Both the position numbers and the translations under genes were made by a program. A stretch of DNA of 64,000 nt, from the NCBI GenBank assembly GCA_014529385.2, contig CM043944.1, positions 174,804,740 to 174,868,739 on the forward strand. Direction: 5' to 3'. Source of the stretch: Adiantum capillus-veneris. Lineage: Eukaryota > Streptophyta > Polypodiopsida > Polypodiales > Pteridaceae. Below, one piece after another: positions 43,887-55,568 of the stretch (its first letter is position 1; each line of letters begins with the position of its first letter). Below the pieces are notes generated by a model. It worked only from the letters and a program-made list of their open reading frames with translations. It was not told where the DNA came from and searched no databases.

Positions 43887-46572
43887 CCGAGAAAAAGATC
43901 CTTCTATGAGTTAATGAAAACTACCCATAAGGCTACAACCACCTCTGCAAGAGAGGGCTACAACAAGCATGATGGGGAGACTCTCCCAATGAAAAAACAG
44001 CATATATACAATGAGGCTAAATCAAGAGATGGGAGGAGGGAAGAGCCACACAGGTGGACAATAGTGCCATCTGAGCACCCCCTGGACTATGGTGTAGAAA
44101 GGCCCAGGGCGCCAGAGTCAAAGGAAAGCCTCGCGGCGCTCCCGCAAGCGGTCGGAGCTGCCCTGTAGTCCCTCAAGCTATCCTCTGAGAGTATGGATCA
44201 GCTCTAGCCAAAAGTCACGAACAGTCTCTGTTGGTGGCACAGGGCGAGCCTCAAAGATGCGGAAACAGCGGGCCTGCCAGATGAACCAAAGTATCAGGCC
44301 ACTGATGAGCTCCCAACACTCCTCTCTCTCATTGCACCACTCCTGTGGAGTAAGCTCTGTAGTAGCAGGCTGGAGTGTAGGTCTCCCCCCCTGCATCACT
44401 ATCATCCTGCTGGTGGAAGATAGCTCAAACTGAAGTGTCGGGCCCGTGAGGGTGGACCAAGCCGCTGCCCCCCAAGTGTACTGTCGAGCCGTGGAGAGAG
44501 CAGGCATCAGCCGAAGAACTCGTAGCCACACCATCTGGGCCGAGGAACAGTCCCAAAGACAGTGACGCTGACTCTCCACCAAATGGTCACAAGCTGCACA
44601 TGTGGCCGAGAGACCACTATGCACTAGCCAGCTCCCTAATGATGTGGATTTATATGCGACCAGCCCACTGAAACAAGGTGACTCGCCTCAGCTGTCTGGA
44701 GTCCCACAACCTCTCCCAAAAGTCTACCAAGAACTCGACTGTGAGACCCTCCTCCTGCCAATGAAGTACTGCAGCAGCGAGGAGGGCCTCTCTCTGTGTT
44801 GCTAGTATATGACATCCCAGTCGAACAGTGTACTGAAAGAACGGGACTCTTGGGTGGTCTGCAGAAGAGAAGGGGTCCCTCCATAGCCACTCACCAAGAT
44901 CTCACTATACTCGTGCCAACAGACAACACTCCCAAGCCCATAGCCTCCAGTGTCCTGTCTCAAGAACTGTTGGGTCAGGGTCTATGACGTAGGTCTGCCC
45001 ACAGATGCCCACTACTCGGATCCTCTGAAAACATCACTCTGCTACCTGCGGGGCCTCTACTGCAACTTGCTGTAGTCGTCCCCCACCCTGAAGCTCAAAG
45101 AACAGGGCTGAGACAGACTTTGAGCAGGCACTGACTGAAATGAGAACCTCCAGTCGTGTGAAGGCTCCCATCCACCGGGGTGCTACTGGCTCGAGAGGTG
45201 TGAGCCACTCAGCTGGAACTAACTCTAAGATGTCCAGACACATGCTCTGCATCCCTCTCATGCCCTTTGGGAAACCATGCATCTCCTCTGACAAACCTAT
45301 GAACTCTAGCCAGTCACCTAGAGAGCGCGTTGGACCCGCTGCCATGGGACCCCAAGAAACATGAGGCCGACTACCAACCAAGTGGCCTCTCTGAGTGCTA
45401 ACCATGGGGTTCCAGACGAGGGGCTGCCGTAGGCGCTCCTCCGTGCACGTCGGCTGTCTCTGCTCTAGTGCACACGATAAGAGCTCCCAAGATCGAAGCA
45501 AACTCACAGCGAAGAGGTCCTCTAGTCTCCTGCTCAAACCAACTCGGCGCAACTCTGTAAAGATCCATCTGGTCGAAGGTTGCCAAGGGCCTCCTGACTG
45601 AGGCACCTTGGCACGAAGCCTCTGCAGCAAGAACTCCTTCCAGGGCTCCTCTCATGGAAGAAGTCCTCTGACTACAAACTTCCCAAGAAGGGCTCTGCTC
45701 TGCTGTGTTGGATCAATGATCCCAAGCCCTCCCTGAGTACAAGGAAGTGTGATGACCGACCAAGCCACCTTGGCTCAGGAAATCTGAGTGTCACGACCTG
45801 ACCAAAGGAAGTTCCTGATCAGCCTCTCTACCGGGCTGATACAAGAACTCGAGAAGATCCAGCAAGAAGTGATGTACCACATAGTCGCCAACAACACCTG
45901 GTTGGCAACTACTACCCTACCAGCCAGCGAAAGTCGTGCTGAGCTCCAATGTAACAGCTTTCTCTTGATGGACCGGAGAAGAGGAGCAATCTGCTGCTCG
46001 GGGAACAAGTCCAAACCAACCTGACAACCCAAGTACCGAACTGCAGTCCCTGGGGGAATCCACCTGAAACCCTCTCCTGGCATCCAATCTGGCATAGGAG
46101 CACTGCCAACCGAGAAAGCCACTGTCTTTCTCTAGTTGATCAGTGCGCCCGATGCACAACAGAAGGTCTCCAAATCCTGCTCACATCTGTGTAAATTGGC
46201 CTCCTGGCCCTCTAAGTACAAGGCTGAGTCATCGGAAAACTCAGCGTCGTCCAGTAGCTCATCTCCCCTAATAGGGAGTGCTAAGCCCCTCAGACCAACC
46301 TGCTGTGACACAAAAAATCTACTCATCGCCTCCGCATAGAACAGAAAGAGAAAGGGGGCAAGAGGACAACCCTGTCTGACTGAGCGTGTGAGCATGAAGC
46401 GCTCACCTCTACCTCCTGCCAAAAGCACCTGACTGTGAGCCTGTCTGTGCAAAGCTGATACCCCTCTTATCCAAGCATCTGAGAAGCCCATCTTGCATAG
46501 AGTGCCCTCTAGAAAGTCCCAGTCAACTTTGTCGTACGTCTTCTCAAAATCGAGAAGAAGAATCACAAGGTC
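43877..46572 (-). pseudogene. LINE ORF2: reverse transcriptase and C-terminal zinc region (5' cut)
   Basis: Minus strand. LLLDFEKTYDKVDWDFLE, RSVRQGCPLAPFLFLFYAEA and EFSDDSALYLEG (catalytic F-x-D-D) lie at 46566-46132. A thumb/connection region follows (GFRWIPPGTAVRYLGCQVG, 46122-45775), then a long region (45630-45034). At 44624-44178 comes a zf-RVT-like motif CAACDHLVESQRHCLWDC. Several frame breaks separate the pieces. The endonuclease domain is absent on this side, because the Copia element begins at 46573. It is a plant non-LTR retrotransposon. Confidence 0.88.
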
Positions 46573-47375
46573 TGTTAGGAAATAAGACGTAGCTAAATAG
46601 ATTTTTGAGTAGATTACTTAATGGAGAGAGATAGATTTCACACACAAGAGATTATAGAGTAGAGAGAGAGAGAGAGAGTACCCACGATATACATGGTTCA
46701 CCCAATGTGGGCTACGTCCACGGAAAGCAGCCACTCAATGGCTTTAGCACTTCAAAAGAAGAAGTAGTTTACAAAGGGATTAAACCCTTGATAGAGCTCC
46801 CGCCTTGCTTCACTCTCACCACCTCACACTCACCTTGTTGCATCAACTTCACACTATGAAATGTGTGTAGAAATGGCCTCCTTTTATAAGCCAAAAGGGC
46901 TGCCCTCTCTTATGAGAGGCAGCCATGTGTAGCCGCCTTGTGCGAATAAGTCCAAATCGGACCCTCCAATCCGCCCATGTGTGGCCGCCTTTGAGAAGAC
47001 AAGTCCACTTTTGAATTCGGCCACCGGCCATTGACTTCCGACCACCGGCCACCAGCCATTGACTTCCAACTACCAGCCATCCGCCATTGACTACTGGCCA
47101 CCGGCCAACCGACCGGTTGTTTTCCGACCACTTTTCTGCCGCCGTCCGGCCATAATATTCCGGCGAAAAAGAATATTCTGACGAAAAAAAAAAGTCTCGG
47201 GGGCCTCCGTCCCCGAGGCCTCTAAAGTTGCCCCTGATTCTTATCCGTGAAAATTTTGGTTTCCGGTGAATGATTTTCCTTCACGCACGATGGCTTCTCC
47301 TCATAATGGGGGCCTTACAAATGTGCGCTTTTACCACAGAAAATTACAAGGGTAAATCAGGCTCCATACTTAACA
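46573..47375 (-). repeat. 3' LTR of the Copia element
   Basis: TGTTAGGAAATAAG...CATACTTAACA (plus reading), 803 bp. It contains a GC-rich CCACCGGCCA minisatellite at about 47020-47110 and a GA microsatellite near 46660. Confidence 0.92.
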
Positions 47376-47390
47376 ATCTCCCACTTGGAG
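47376..47390 (-). other. Polypurine tract of the Copia element
   Basis: The minus strand reads CTCCAAGTGGGAGAT directly before the LTR. Confidence 0.7.
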
Positions 47391-47539
47391 ACTGATCTCC
47401 AAACCAAACCTGTGACTGCTTTCCATTCTGGCTTCTTATCCTTGAATGCCGATTGAAGATGAGCAAAAGCTCAACTTCTCCTTGTTGACCACCTTTGTAA
47501 ACATGTCTGCAGGATTTTCACTTGTATGCACCTTTCCTA

Positions 47540-48235
47540 GCTTTAGTTTTCACTCTTCCAAAAGAGTGCGTATGAAGTGATATCTCACCTCAATGTGCTT
47601 TGTCCTTGAATGAAAGGCTGAGTTCTTTGCAAGATGGATAGCGCTTTGGCTATCACTGTACAAGACACAATTGTCTTGTTTGAATCCAAGCTCTTCTAAG
47701 AATCTGTGAAGCCACAGAATTTCTTTGCTTGCCTTCGTCATTGCTACATACTCTGCTTCCGTGGTAGAAAGTGAAACCACTTTCTGCAGCTCTTCGAGTA
47801 TCTTTGTCACCTGCCATATCTGCATCAGCGTACCCTTCTAGAAAAATATCAGTTCCTCCAAAATACAAAGCATTTGTTGTTGTCCCTTTTAGATACCTAA
47901 GTATCCACTTCACAGCTTGCCAATGCTCTTTACCTGGGTTGTCCATGAACCTACTCACAACTCCCACTGCATGTGCAATGTCTGGCCTTGTCCAGACCAT
48001 AGCATACATTAGAGAACCTACCGCTGCAGCATATGGAACTTTAGACATATAGGCTAGCTCCTCTTGTGTCTTTGGACACATATCCTTCGTTAGTTTAAAA
48101 TGACCAGCCAAAGGTGTAGAAACTGGTTTTGCATTTTGCATTGCAAACCTTTCTAGTACCTTCTTGATGTAATCTTCTTGATGTAATCTTCTTGAGATAG
48201 CTTTATTGTCTTCTTCGTCCTGTCCCTTGATATTT
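47540..48235 (-). pseudogene. Copia RNase H and connection
   Basis: Minus strand. STPLAGHFKLTKDM, VGSLMYAMVWTRPDIAHAVG, ILRYLKGTT and GYADADMAGDKDTRR (first Asp) are in one frame (48141-47653). After a frame change, VVSLSTTEAEYVAMTKASKE and LYSDSQSAIHLAKN follow (47825-47550). A short tandem duplication of ATGTAATCTTCTTG at about 48165-48195 lies between RT and RNase H and breaks the frame. Confidence 0.88.
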
Positions 48236-49441
48236 TCATACCATTATCCTCTTTGCAACACCTAAATCTTTCATTGAAAAAGATTTATACAGCTCCTCTT
48301 TTAGGTCTTTTATGTCGTGTATGTTAGCACTTGCAATCAGCATGTCATCAACATACAACATTAGGATGATGAACTTTCCATCTCCCAAATTCTTCGTGTA
48401 GACGCAGTGATCCGAGTTGCACCTTGTGAATCCATGATCCAACATCCATCGATCAAACTTCAAGTACCATTGTCTTGATGCTTGCTTTAAACCATACAAG
48501 CTCTTCTTTAATCTCCAAACCATTTTCTCCTTACCTTTTACTTCATACCCCTTTGGTTGAAGCATGTAGATTTCCTCCTCTAAGTCACCATGAGGGAATG
48601 CCGTATTTACATCCATTTGCTCGAGGTTTAAATCATGAGCATCCACAAGGCTTAAGACAAGCCTAATTGAGTTCATTTTTACAACAGGAGAAAATATTTC
48701 ATTGAAGTCAATACCTTTCTTTTGAGAAAACCCTTTTACCACAAGCCTAGACTTGTACCTTTTCTTCCCACCTTCTTCTTCCTTCAGCTTGTACACCCAT
48801 TTGTTTTGAAGTGCCCGATTACCTTTAGGCAACTCAACCAACTCCCATGTTTGGTTGCGATGTAGTGAGTCCATCTCCACTTGCATGCTCTTCATCCATT
48901 CTTCTTTGGATTCATGTTGCATAGCTTCTTCGTATGATTCCGGTTCTCCAGAATCTGAGATCAAGAGATGGTTGAAGGAAGGAACAAACCTTTCTAGAGG
49001 TCTACTTGCTCTTGTAGATCTTCGAGGAATAGGTTGAGGCTCCTCATTTGGTTGACGTTGTTGCACATTGTCACCGTTTGCAATCCTTGAGTCTTCAGCA
49101 TCCTCAAGCTCCATGTACTCATCACCTGTTTCTTTTGTTTGTTTTCTTTCTAAGTAATCTTTGTACATATTTTGTTCGTTAAAAATTACATCCCTACTCC
49201 TTAAGATTTTACCATCTTCAGGATTCCATAGGCGATACCCAAAGTCACCTTCTCCATAGCCAATGAAGAAACACTTTTTGGACTTTGCATCTAGCTTTGA
49301 TCTTAGGCTTCTATCTATGTGCATGAAAGCCTCACACCCAAACACTTTGAGAAATGCATAATTCACCGGTTTACCTGTCCATGCCTCTTCTGGAACTCCC
49401 CCATCCAATGCCGTTGAGGGTGACCGGTTGATTAAGTACAC
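48236..49441 (-). pseudogene. Copia reverse transcriptase and integrase tail
   Basis: An open frame of 401 codons on the minus strand: integrase tail (KVFGCEAFMHIDRSLRSKLD, FIGYGEGDFGYRLWNPEDGK), a linker, then the RT palm with NKWVYKLKEEEGGKKRYKSR, EQMDVNTAFPHGDL, SLYGLKQASRQW and LYVDDMLIAS with an intact YVDD. The frame is separated from the upstream gag-integrase frame by a deletion at about 49442-49475, so it is not expressed as part of a full polyprotein. Confidence 0.92.
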
Positions 49442-49469
49442 AGACGTACTTACAGCTTCCGCCCAAAGC

Positions 49470-51242
49470 TCAAGCGGTAGTCCTGTTCATCCTTTCCGAA
49501 ATCCCATTTTGTTGAGGTGTCCTTGGGGTTGTCCTTTGCCTCCGAATGCCATTGCTAGCACAAAAGCTTTCAAAAGCTTGGCTGCAATATTCACCTCCAT
49601 TGTCGGATCTGAGGCATTTAACCTTGGTACCTGTTTCATTCGCCACAAAGGCTTTCCACCTTTGAAATATGGAAAATACATCGGATTTATTCTTCATGAC
49701 ATAAACCCATGTTTTTCTAGTCGCATCGTCTATGAATGTTACATAGTACAATGAGCCACCAAGTGATAGTGTACTTGCAGGACCCCAAACATCAGAATGA
49801 ACCAACTCAAGTTTTTTATTTTTTCTTTCATTTCCTGATTTTTGAAATTTTACCCTCTTTTGTTTACCATAAACACAATCTTCACAGAACTCTAAGTCCA
49901 CTTCTTTCAAACCTGGTAGAAGCTTCTTTGTTTGAAGGATTTGCATTCCTTTGGCACTCATATGCCCAAGTCGGTAGTGCCACACCGCACTGTCAACTTC
50001 TGTAGTTGCTGCACAAGCTGAAGGTTGCGTGCTAACAGTACACAAGTAAAGTGTATCGACTTTTTCTCCCTTGGCAGCCACCAAAGATCCCTTTGAGATC
50101 TTCCACCGTTTGTTTCCGAATGAAATGTTGTGACCTTCATCGTCCAATTGTCCTGTAGAGATCAAATTTTTGCGAAGAGAAGGAACATGCCTAACATCTT
50201 TAAGCTTCCATTCATTTCCGTTAGCAGTTTTGACAGAAATTGTACCTTTGCCGACAATCTCACAAGCTTCATCATCTCCCAAGTATACATACCCAAAATT
50301 ACCTTTGGTGTAGTCTTGGAAATGTTGCTTGTGTGGTGGCGCATGGAATGAAGCCCCGGAATCTACTATCCAGGAATTAGACACATTGTCTAATGAGAGA
50401 ATTAGAGCATCTTGCTCTACTTTACCTGCCACATTGGCCTCCGATGTTGGCTTGTTGTCTTGAGACTTTGTCTCCTTCTTCTTCTTGGACCAGCAATCCT
50501 TCTTGACGTGGCCCTTCTTGCCGCAGTTCCAACATTCAAGAACTAACTTTGTGCGTGACTTGCTCCGCCTTGAGCGATCACGACCCTTTTGGTTTTTGAA
50601 CCTCTCCTTAGGCCTTCCTCTTGTTTCCACTGATAGTGTAGCACTTGATGATTCTCCTGTGCTTCTCCTTCACATTTCCTCGCTTAGGAGAACACCCACA
50701 ACATCATCAAACTTAAGAGTATTTGTACCAGAGATAGAATTACTTACAGCCATCACAAGGCTGTCCCAACTATCCGGTAGAGATGATAGTATAAGGAGAG
50801 CTCGCACTTCGTCATCGAAATTGATTTTCACCGATCGAAGTTGACTTATGTTTGTGTTAAAGTCATTTAGGTATTCTGCAACTGAACCATTCTCTGCCAT
50901 CTTTAGATTGAACAAGCGCTTCATAAGAAATACCTTATTGGATGCCGATGGTTTCTCATAGAAGTCGTCAAGTGACTTCATCAAGTCCTCCGTGGTCTTC
51001 ATCTCCGAAACATTGAAGGCCACCGTTGACACCAAGCTTAACTGGATTGTTCCCAGTGCCTTTCGATCAAGGACAATCCATGCTTCATCTGCCATTGCTG
51101 CGGGCTTCTTCGCAAGACCGCCTAGAGGCAAATAGAGGTCCTTCTGGTAGAGATAGTCTTCAATCTGTATCTTCCAATGTTGGTAGTTTTTGCCGTTGAA
51201 ATTCTCAATCTTGAGTTTCCCTTCCTCCGCCATAACTCCCAC
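49470..51242 (-). pseudogene. Copia gag, protease and integrase core
   Basis: Gag starts at 51230 or 51242 (MAEEGKLKIENFNGKNYQHW) and runs with the usual UBN2-like capsid to LLSEEM. A TGA at 50670-50672 interrupts, then the frame continues with CWNCGKKGHVKKDC (zinc knuckle), WIVDSGASFHAP (protease active site), HYRLGHMSAKGM and CEDCVYGKQ (HHCC), HSDVWGPAS and LRSDNGGEYCS (catalytic Asps) and PQQNGISERMNRT (catalytic Glu). Apart from the single stop and the 3' deletion, the domains look complete. Confidence 0.93.
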
Positions 51243-51292
51243 TCAATTCAAGGAATCCTTTCCTTGAGATAATTTAGCTACGAGCAAACCTT

Positions 51293-51304
51293 GCTCTGAT
51301 ACCA
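51293..51304 (-). other. Copia primer binding site (initiator-Met tRNA)
   Basis: The minus strand reads TGGTATCAGAGC two bases after the LTR end. Confidence 0.93.
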
Positions 51305-51306
51305 GT

Positions 51307-52094
51307 TGTTAGGAAATAAGACGTAGCTAAATAGATTTTTTAGTAGATTACTTAATGGAGAGAGATAGATTTCACAGACAAGAGATTATAGAGTAGAGAG
51401 AGAGAGAGAGAGTACACACGATATACGTGGTTCACCCAATGTGGGCTACGTCCACAGAAAAGCAGCCACTCAATGGCTTTAGCACTTCAAAAGAAGAAGT
51501 AGTTTACAAAGGGATTAAACCCTTGATAGAGCTCCCGCCTTGCTTCACTCTCACCACCTCACACTCACCTTGTTGCATCAACTTCACACTATGAAATGTG
51601 TGTAGAAATGGCCTCCTTTTATAGGCCAAAAGGGTTGCCCTCTCTTATGAGAGGCAGCCATGTGTAGCCGCCCTTGTGCGAATAAGTCCAAATCGGACCC
51701 TCCAATCCGCCCATGTGTGGCCGCCTTTGAAAAGACAAGTCCGCTTTTGAATTCGACCACCGGCCACCGGCCACCAGCCATTGACTTCCAACCACCGGCC
51801 ATCGGCCATTGACTACCGGCCACCGGCCAACCGACCGGTTGTTTTCCGACCACTTTTCGGCCGCCGTCCGGCCATAATATTCCGGCGAAAAAGAATATTC
51901 CGACGAAAAAAAAGTCTCGGGGGCCTCCGCCCCCGAGGCCTCTAAAGTTGCCCCTGATTCTTGTCCGTGAAAATTTTGGTTTCCGGTCAATGATTTTCCT
52001 TCACGCATGATGGCTTCTCCTCATAATGGGGGCCTTACAAATGTGCGCTTTTACCACAGAAAATTACAAGGGTAAATCAGGCTCCATACTTAAC
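51307..52094 (-). repeat. 5' LTR of the Copia element
   Basis: About 788 bp, closely matching 46573-47375. It lacks one short stretch in the CCACCGGCCA minisatellite and the terminal base. Confidence 0.92.
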
Positions 52095-52896
52095 TGGAGC
52101 AAGGGGGGAGAGAAGGAGCTGAGGGGAGCGGAGGGGAAGAGGAGCGGGGTGGGACGAAAGAGGTAGAGGGGCGAGGTGGAGAGGTGACGGGAGTAGAGGG
52201 CGGGGGGGAGGATGAGGAGGAGGAAGGGAACTCTAAAGGGGGAGCAGTTGTCATGGGTGAAGCGGAGGTGGAGGCTAGAGTAGGGGACTCCTCCTGCTCA
52301 AGAGGACCAAAGCGGTTCCCCGTGGGAACCCACTGCTGCTGAGTAGGCACCTGAGGGCCACTCTGAGTGCCAGGCTGTCTTCAATGTGGCCCCTGGCGTC
52401 GATGGCCACGGGCCTGCTACTACCCCTCCTCCGCTGGAGCCCCAGGCTCGGAGGGTGGCTGTGAATCTGTGCGTTGTGCTGCTCACTGTGGCTGCGGCCC
52501 AGCCTTGGCAGGCTGGGGCTGAGGTTGGGGTGCAGGTCGTGGCCCCCTCCTCGACAAGCCTTGGCTAGGTGGCCCATCTGTCGGCAAATGAAGCACTGGT
52601 TCAGGAGACCCGAGTACTCCACACTCTGTCTAAACCAACCCCCACTCACCCGAGGCAGAAGGATGACCTTCGGGAGCGTGTGGATATCTCTGACCAAAAC
52701 TCGAACTGACGGGATTCCAGCCGCCTTGGCAGCTACTGATGCTGCCGTACGAGGTGTCTCCAGGACAGTCCCGATGGCTGATCCAATCCTGGAAAGAAGT
52801 GGTAGGTACTCCCTCCGTAAACCCGAAAAGCAGACTGACATGGGGATGTCAAGCTCCTCTACTAGGACATCTGAAGTCGGGTCAAAACCATGTCGC
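52095..52896 (-). pseudogene. LINE ORF1 (zinc-knuckle nucleic-acid-binding protein), cut on both sides
   Basis: The minus-strand frame FDPTSDVLVEELDIPMSVCF, then LPLLSRIGSAIGTVLE, GWFRQSVEYSGLLNQ and CFICRQMGHLAKAC (a complete CCHC knuckle), followed by a Ser/Pro-rich tail, matches LINE ORF1 (DUF4283 plus zinc knuckle). It is cut by element F at 52897 and by the Copia element at 52094. It very likely belongs to the same LINE as 43877-46572. The endonuclease part that should lie between them is missing. Confidence 0.75.
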
Positions 52897-55540
52897 TGAG
52901 GCGGTCCGGGGCAGGCAACAAGAGAGGCGACCTCTAAACACCCCTCAAGACTCCCGTGCGTCTCAATTGGGGCTGGGGCAACCACAAGCACAACACAACA
53001 ACAAACCCAAACAAGATAGGGGGACCACCTAGTTATGGTATGAGAACTAGGCCACAAAAGAGATTTTGGCACAACCAAGAAGATGCACCACACAACATAC
53101 ACAAGCAACCTCACACCAAGACACACATGAAATGGACCAGAGAGAGCTAGAGCAAAGGGAAGAGAGAGAGGAAAGGATCTTGCGTAATACCTTATTTGTG
53201 ACTTGCAAATGGAGATGGTTCTTTATGATGCTATCGTAGAACTTGTACAAAACTCACTCAATGCTTAGTGATTGCTAAACATTGCAAAACCACACACACA
53301 CTGTCTTAGGGTGTGGGAGACCTCTCACCACAATACCCTCTTACAATGGACACAAAACTGGCAATGAAAAACACACTAAAACACTTTCTAAAATCAAGAT
53401 CAACCGATAAAAAACTCAAAATACACAAGTCACCTTGAATTCACCAAACCGTATTGCACAAATGGAAGGACGAAGATTTGAACGTCGAATCACGCCTTTG
53501 ATGCACCAAACCTCAATTTATTGATGATGAAGGAGCATATACAATAGTGGTTTTGAGATTTGTGGAACTCACGCTCTCTCACTTGCAATGTGTAGCTTGA
53601 AAGCTTCTCTCACACCAAGAGTGAAGCTCACAAGTGGTTGCTACACCTAAGTCTCTCCTCACGCATAGAGTGTTGGGGTGCTATGTGAGATATTGGAGGT
53701 TGTTTTACAAGAAGGAGAGGGGCCTATTTATAGGTTGGAGACCCTCATTAAGATTATTGGAAATCCTAATTTACAAGCTAACAATCAGGATTATGATTTT
53801 TTTGAATATCAAAACATTGCGGGCCTTCTTTGTCTGCTTGAGTCATGGGTGTGGGCTCAAAAGAGAGCATTATTGATGGTAGATAAGGTGAAAGTAAGTA
53901 AGGAGAGAGAGAGAGAGAGTTACTATACACATGTCTTGAGGTGAGGTGTCTTTTATGGTTAGGTCAATGGCTATTTTGTGTTAGTATGTTAGTGGTTAGT
54001 GTTAGTAATCACTAGAAAGTTAAGGATATATTTACAATGGGTAGAATGGGGTGGATGGTTGAAGTAAGATGGTTGAATGAAGTGAGGAAATCCTTGTGAT
54101 GGTGAAGCTTGAAGAAGTTTTTGACTTACTTGTGTAGGTTATCAAAATGACTATCGATCTTCTTCTTCGTCTTCTCTTCTTTACGCCACCGCCGCCAAGG
54201 TTGATTATCGTGATGAAAATGGTAATTCCGTTGATGAGATATCTTGATTTGCAGAGGTTAAGCATGGTACACATGCTGAATGTATGTATATATATAAGGA
54301 GTAAGATGGAATTGTACTTTGGAGATAATAGAGAGAGGCATAGAGATGGTGTATATACATGGAGAGCTCATATAAGAGCTATGGAAGTAAGAGGGGAGTT
54401 TAATGGTGAAGAAGGTGAGAGAAACCATTGAAAGTGCAGGTTTGAGTGAGGGATTGAGAGGGATGTGTGTGTGTGTGTGTAGATGTGTGGAAAGAGGTGA
54501 GAGAAGACTATGGGCTACTTGTGAGAAAAGTGAGCAGACTGGGGTCCACTCAAAAAATCATAGCTCACCGGTGGTTACTCCAAAAATCATGAAAAAATTT
54601 GAGGTGATTATTCAAAGCGTGAACTACATTTTCTCGTTTGACCACCGCTTCAAATTCGAAGTGGAGATGGATATTAAAAATCCCACCAAAAGACCTGTTT
54701 TTTCTTCACAAAAAGTCTTCAGCGGCCCCCTCCTTTGTTGAATTTGTACAATGCATCCAAGAGTGAGCCCCTCCTTTGTCATATCATAATACAAAGCATC
54801 CAAGTTGCCCTTGACACATGCATGGAGGAGGATTATTGGTAAATAAAGAAATATATCCATGGTGGGACTAGTGTATGGACTATTCATGGACTTTAGCTCA
54901 ATGAGCACATGCTGTTAGAATAATGAGTAAAAATAATAATAAAAATATGGAGGAGTTATGGATATGGAAAGATATTGGAATCATATGATATGTTCCCTCT
55001 TTGAATTAATTTGGGTGAAAGAGAAAAAGGTATGCAAGTAAATAATATAATAAACGTGACCAATGAGTAGAAATCAATTTTTTTGTTTTCACGAGGGTGA
55101 GGGTGAAAATGTGGGGGTGATTCGTATAAAAGAAAAATATGAGGTTAGAGTATGTACACATTGGCAAAATATACTTATGGTGTAAGAGGATGAAAGAAGG
55201 CATACACAGGTTTAATAAAACACACACCTAAGTAGAAATATATAAATAAAATACAAAAATAATTATAAAAAACCCCTATATTTAGGCCATATATACAATG
55301 AAATATTTACACACAAAGAGGCCATAATATACTTTTATTTTTTTATTTTTTCATTTTTTTGGCTCAACTAGCCCAGTGACTAGCTAATTGAGGGTTTTTT
55401 AAGAAAATATGGGAAAAGTCCCCTAACTCACACACGCCTATTTACAGTGAAATGGTAGGGATAGCCATAGCGTTTGGGTGAATTTGGTAGGGTGGAGTAA
55501 CTTACTATGGCAATTATGGAGAGCCGAAAAACGGCTATCA
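52897..55540 (-). repeat. 3' LTR of element F
   Basis: TGAGGCGGTCC...CGGCTATCA (plus reading), 2644 bp, matching 61450-64000 base for base over long stretches. It includes a (GA)n near 53900 and a (GT)n near 54468, which are longer in the other LTR. No ORF with a recognisable domain is present; the long frames are shared by both LTRs but look like chance. Confidence 0.95.
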
Positions 55541-55553
55541 TTAGCCCTCCCCC
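55541..55553 (-). other. Polypurine tract of element F
   Basis: The minus strand reads GGGGGAGGGCTAA next to the LTR start TGATAGCCG. Confidence 0.75.
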
Positions 55554-55568
55554 AGGATGATGGTATAT

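Larger units (their letters stand above)
46573..52094 (-). mobile_element. Ty1/Copia element, Tork-like, nearly complete
   Basis: LTRs at 46573-47375 and 51307-52094, an initiator-Met primer site at 51293-51304, a polypurine tract next to 47376, and gag-protease-integrase-RT-RNase H in Copia order on the minus strand. The flanks do not show a matching 5-bp duplication (AGGTC on the left; TGGAG or similar on the right), and the right LTR lacks the last base of its terminus (TAAC, then T). It interrupts a LINE. Motif wording is typical of the Tork (Tnt1-like) lineage. Confidence 0.92.

Noticed and set aside
53634-53944. ORFs inside the LTR of element F
   Set aside because: They are also present in the other LTR, because the LTRs are copies of each other. 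No domain, and no start or promoter evidence.
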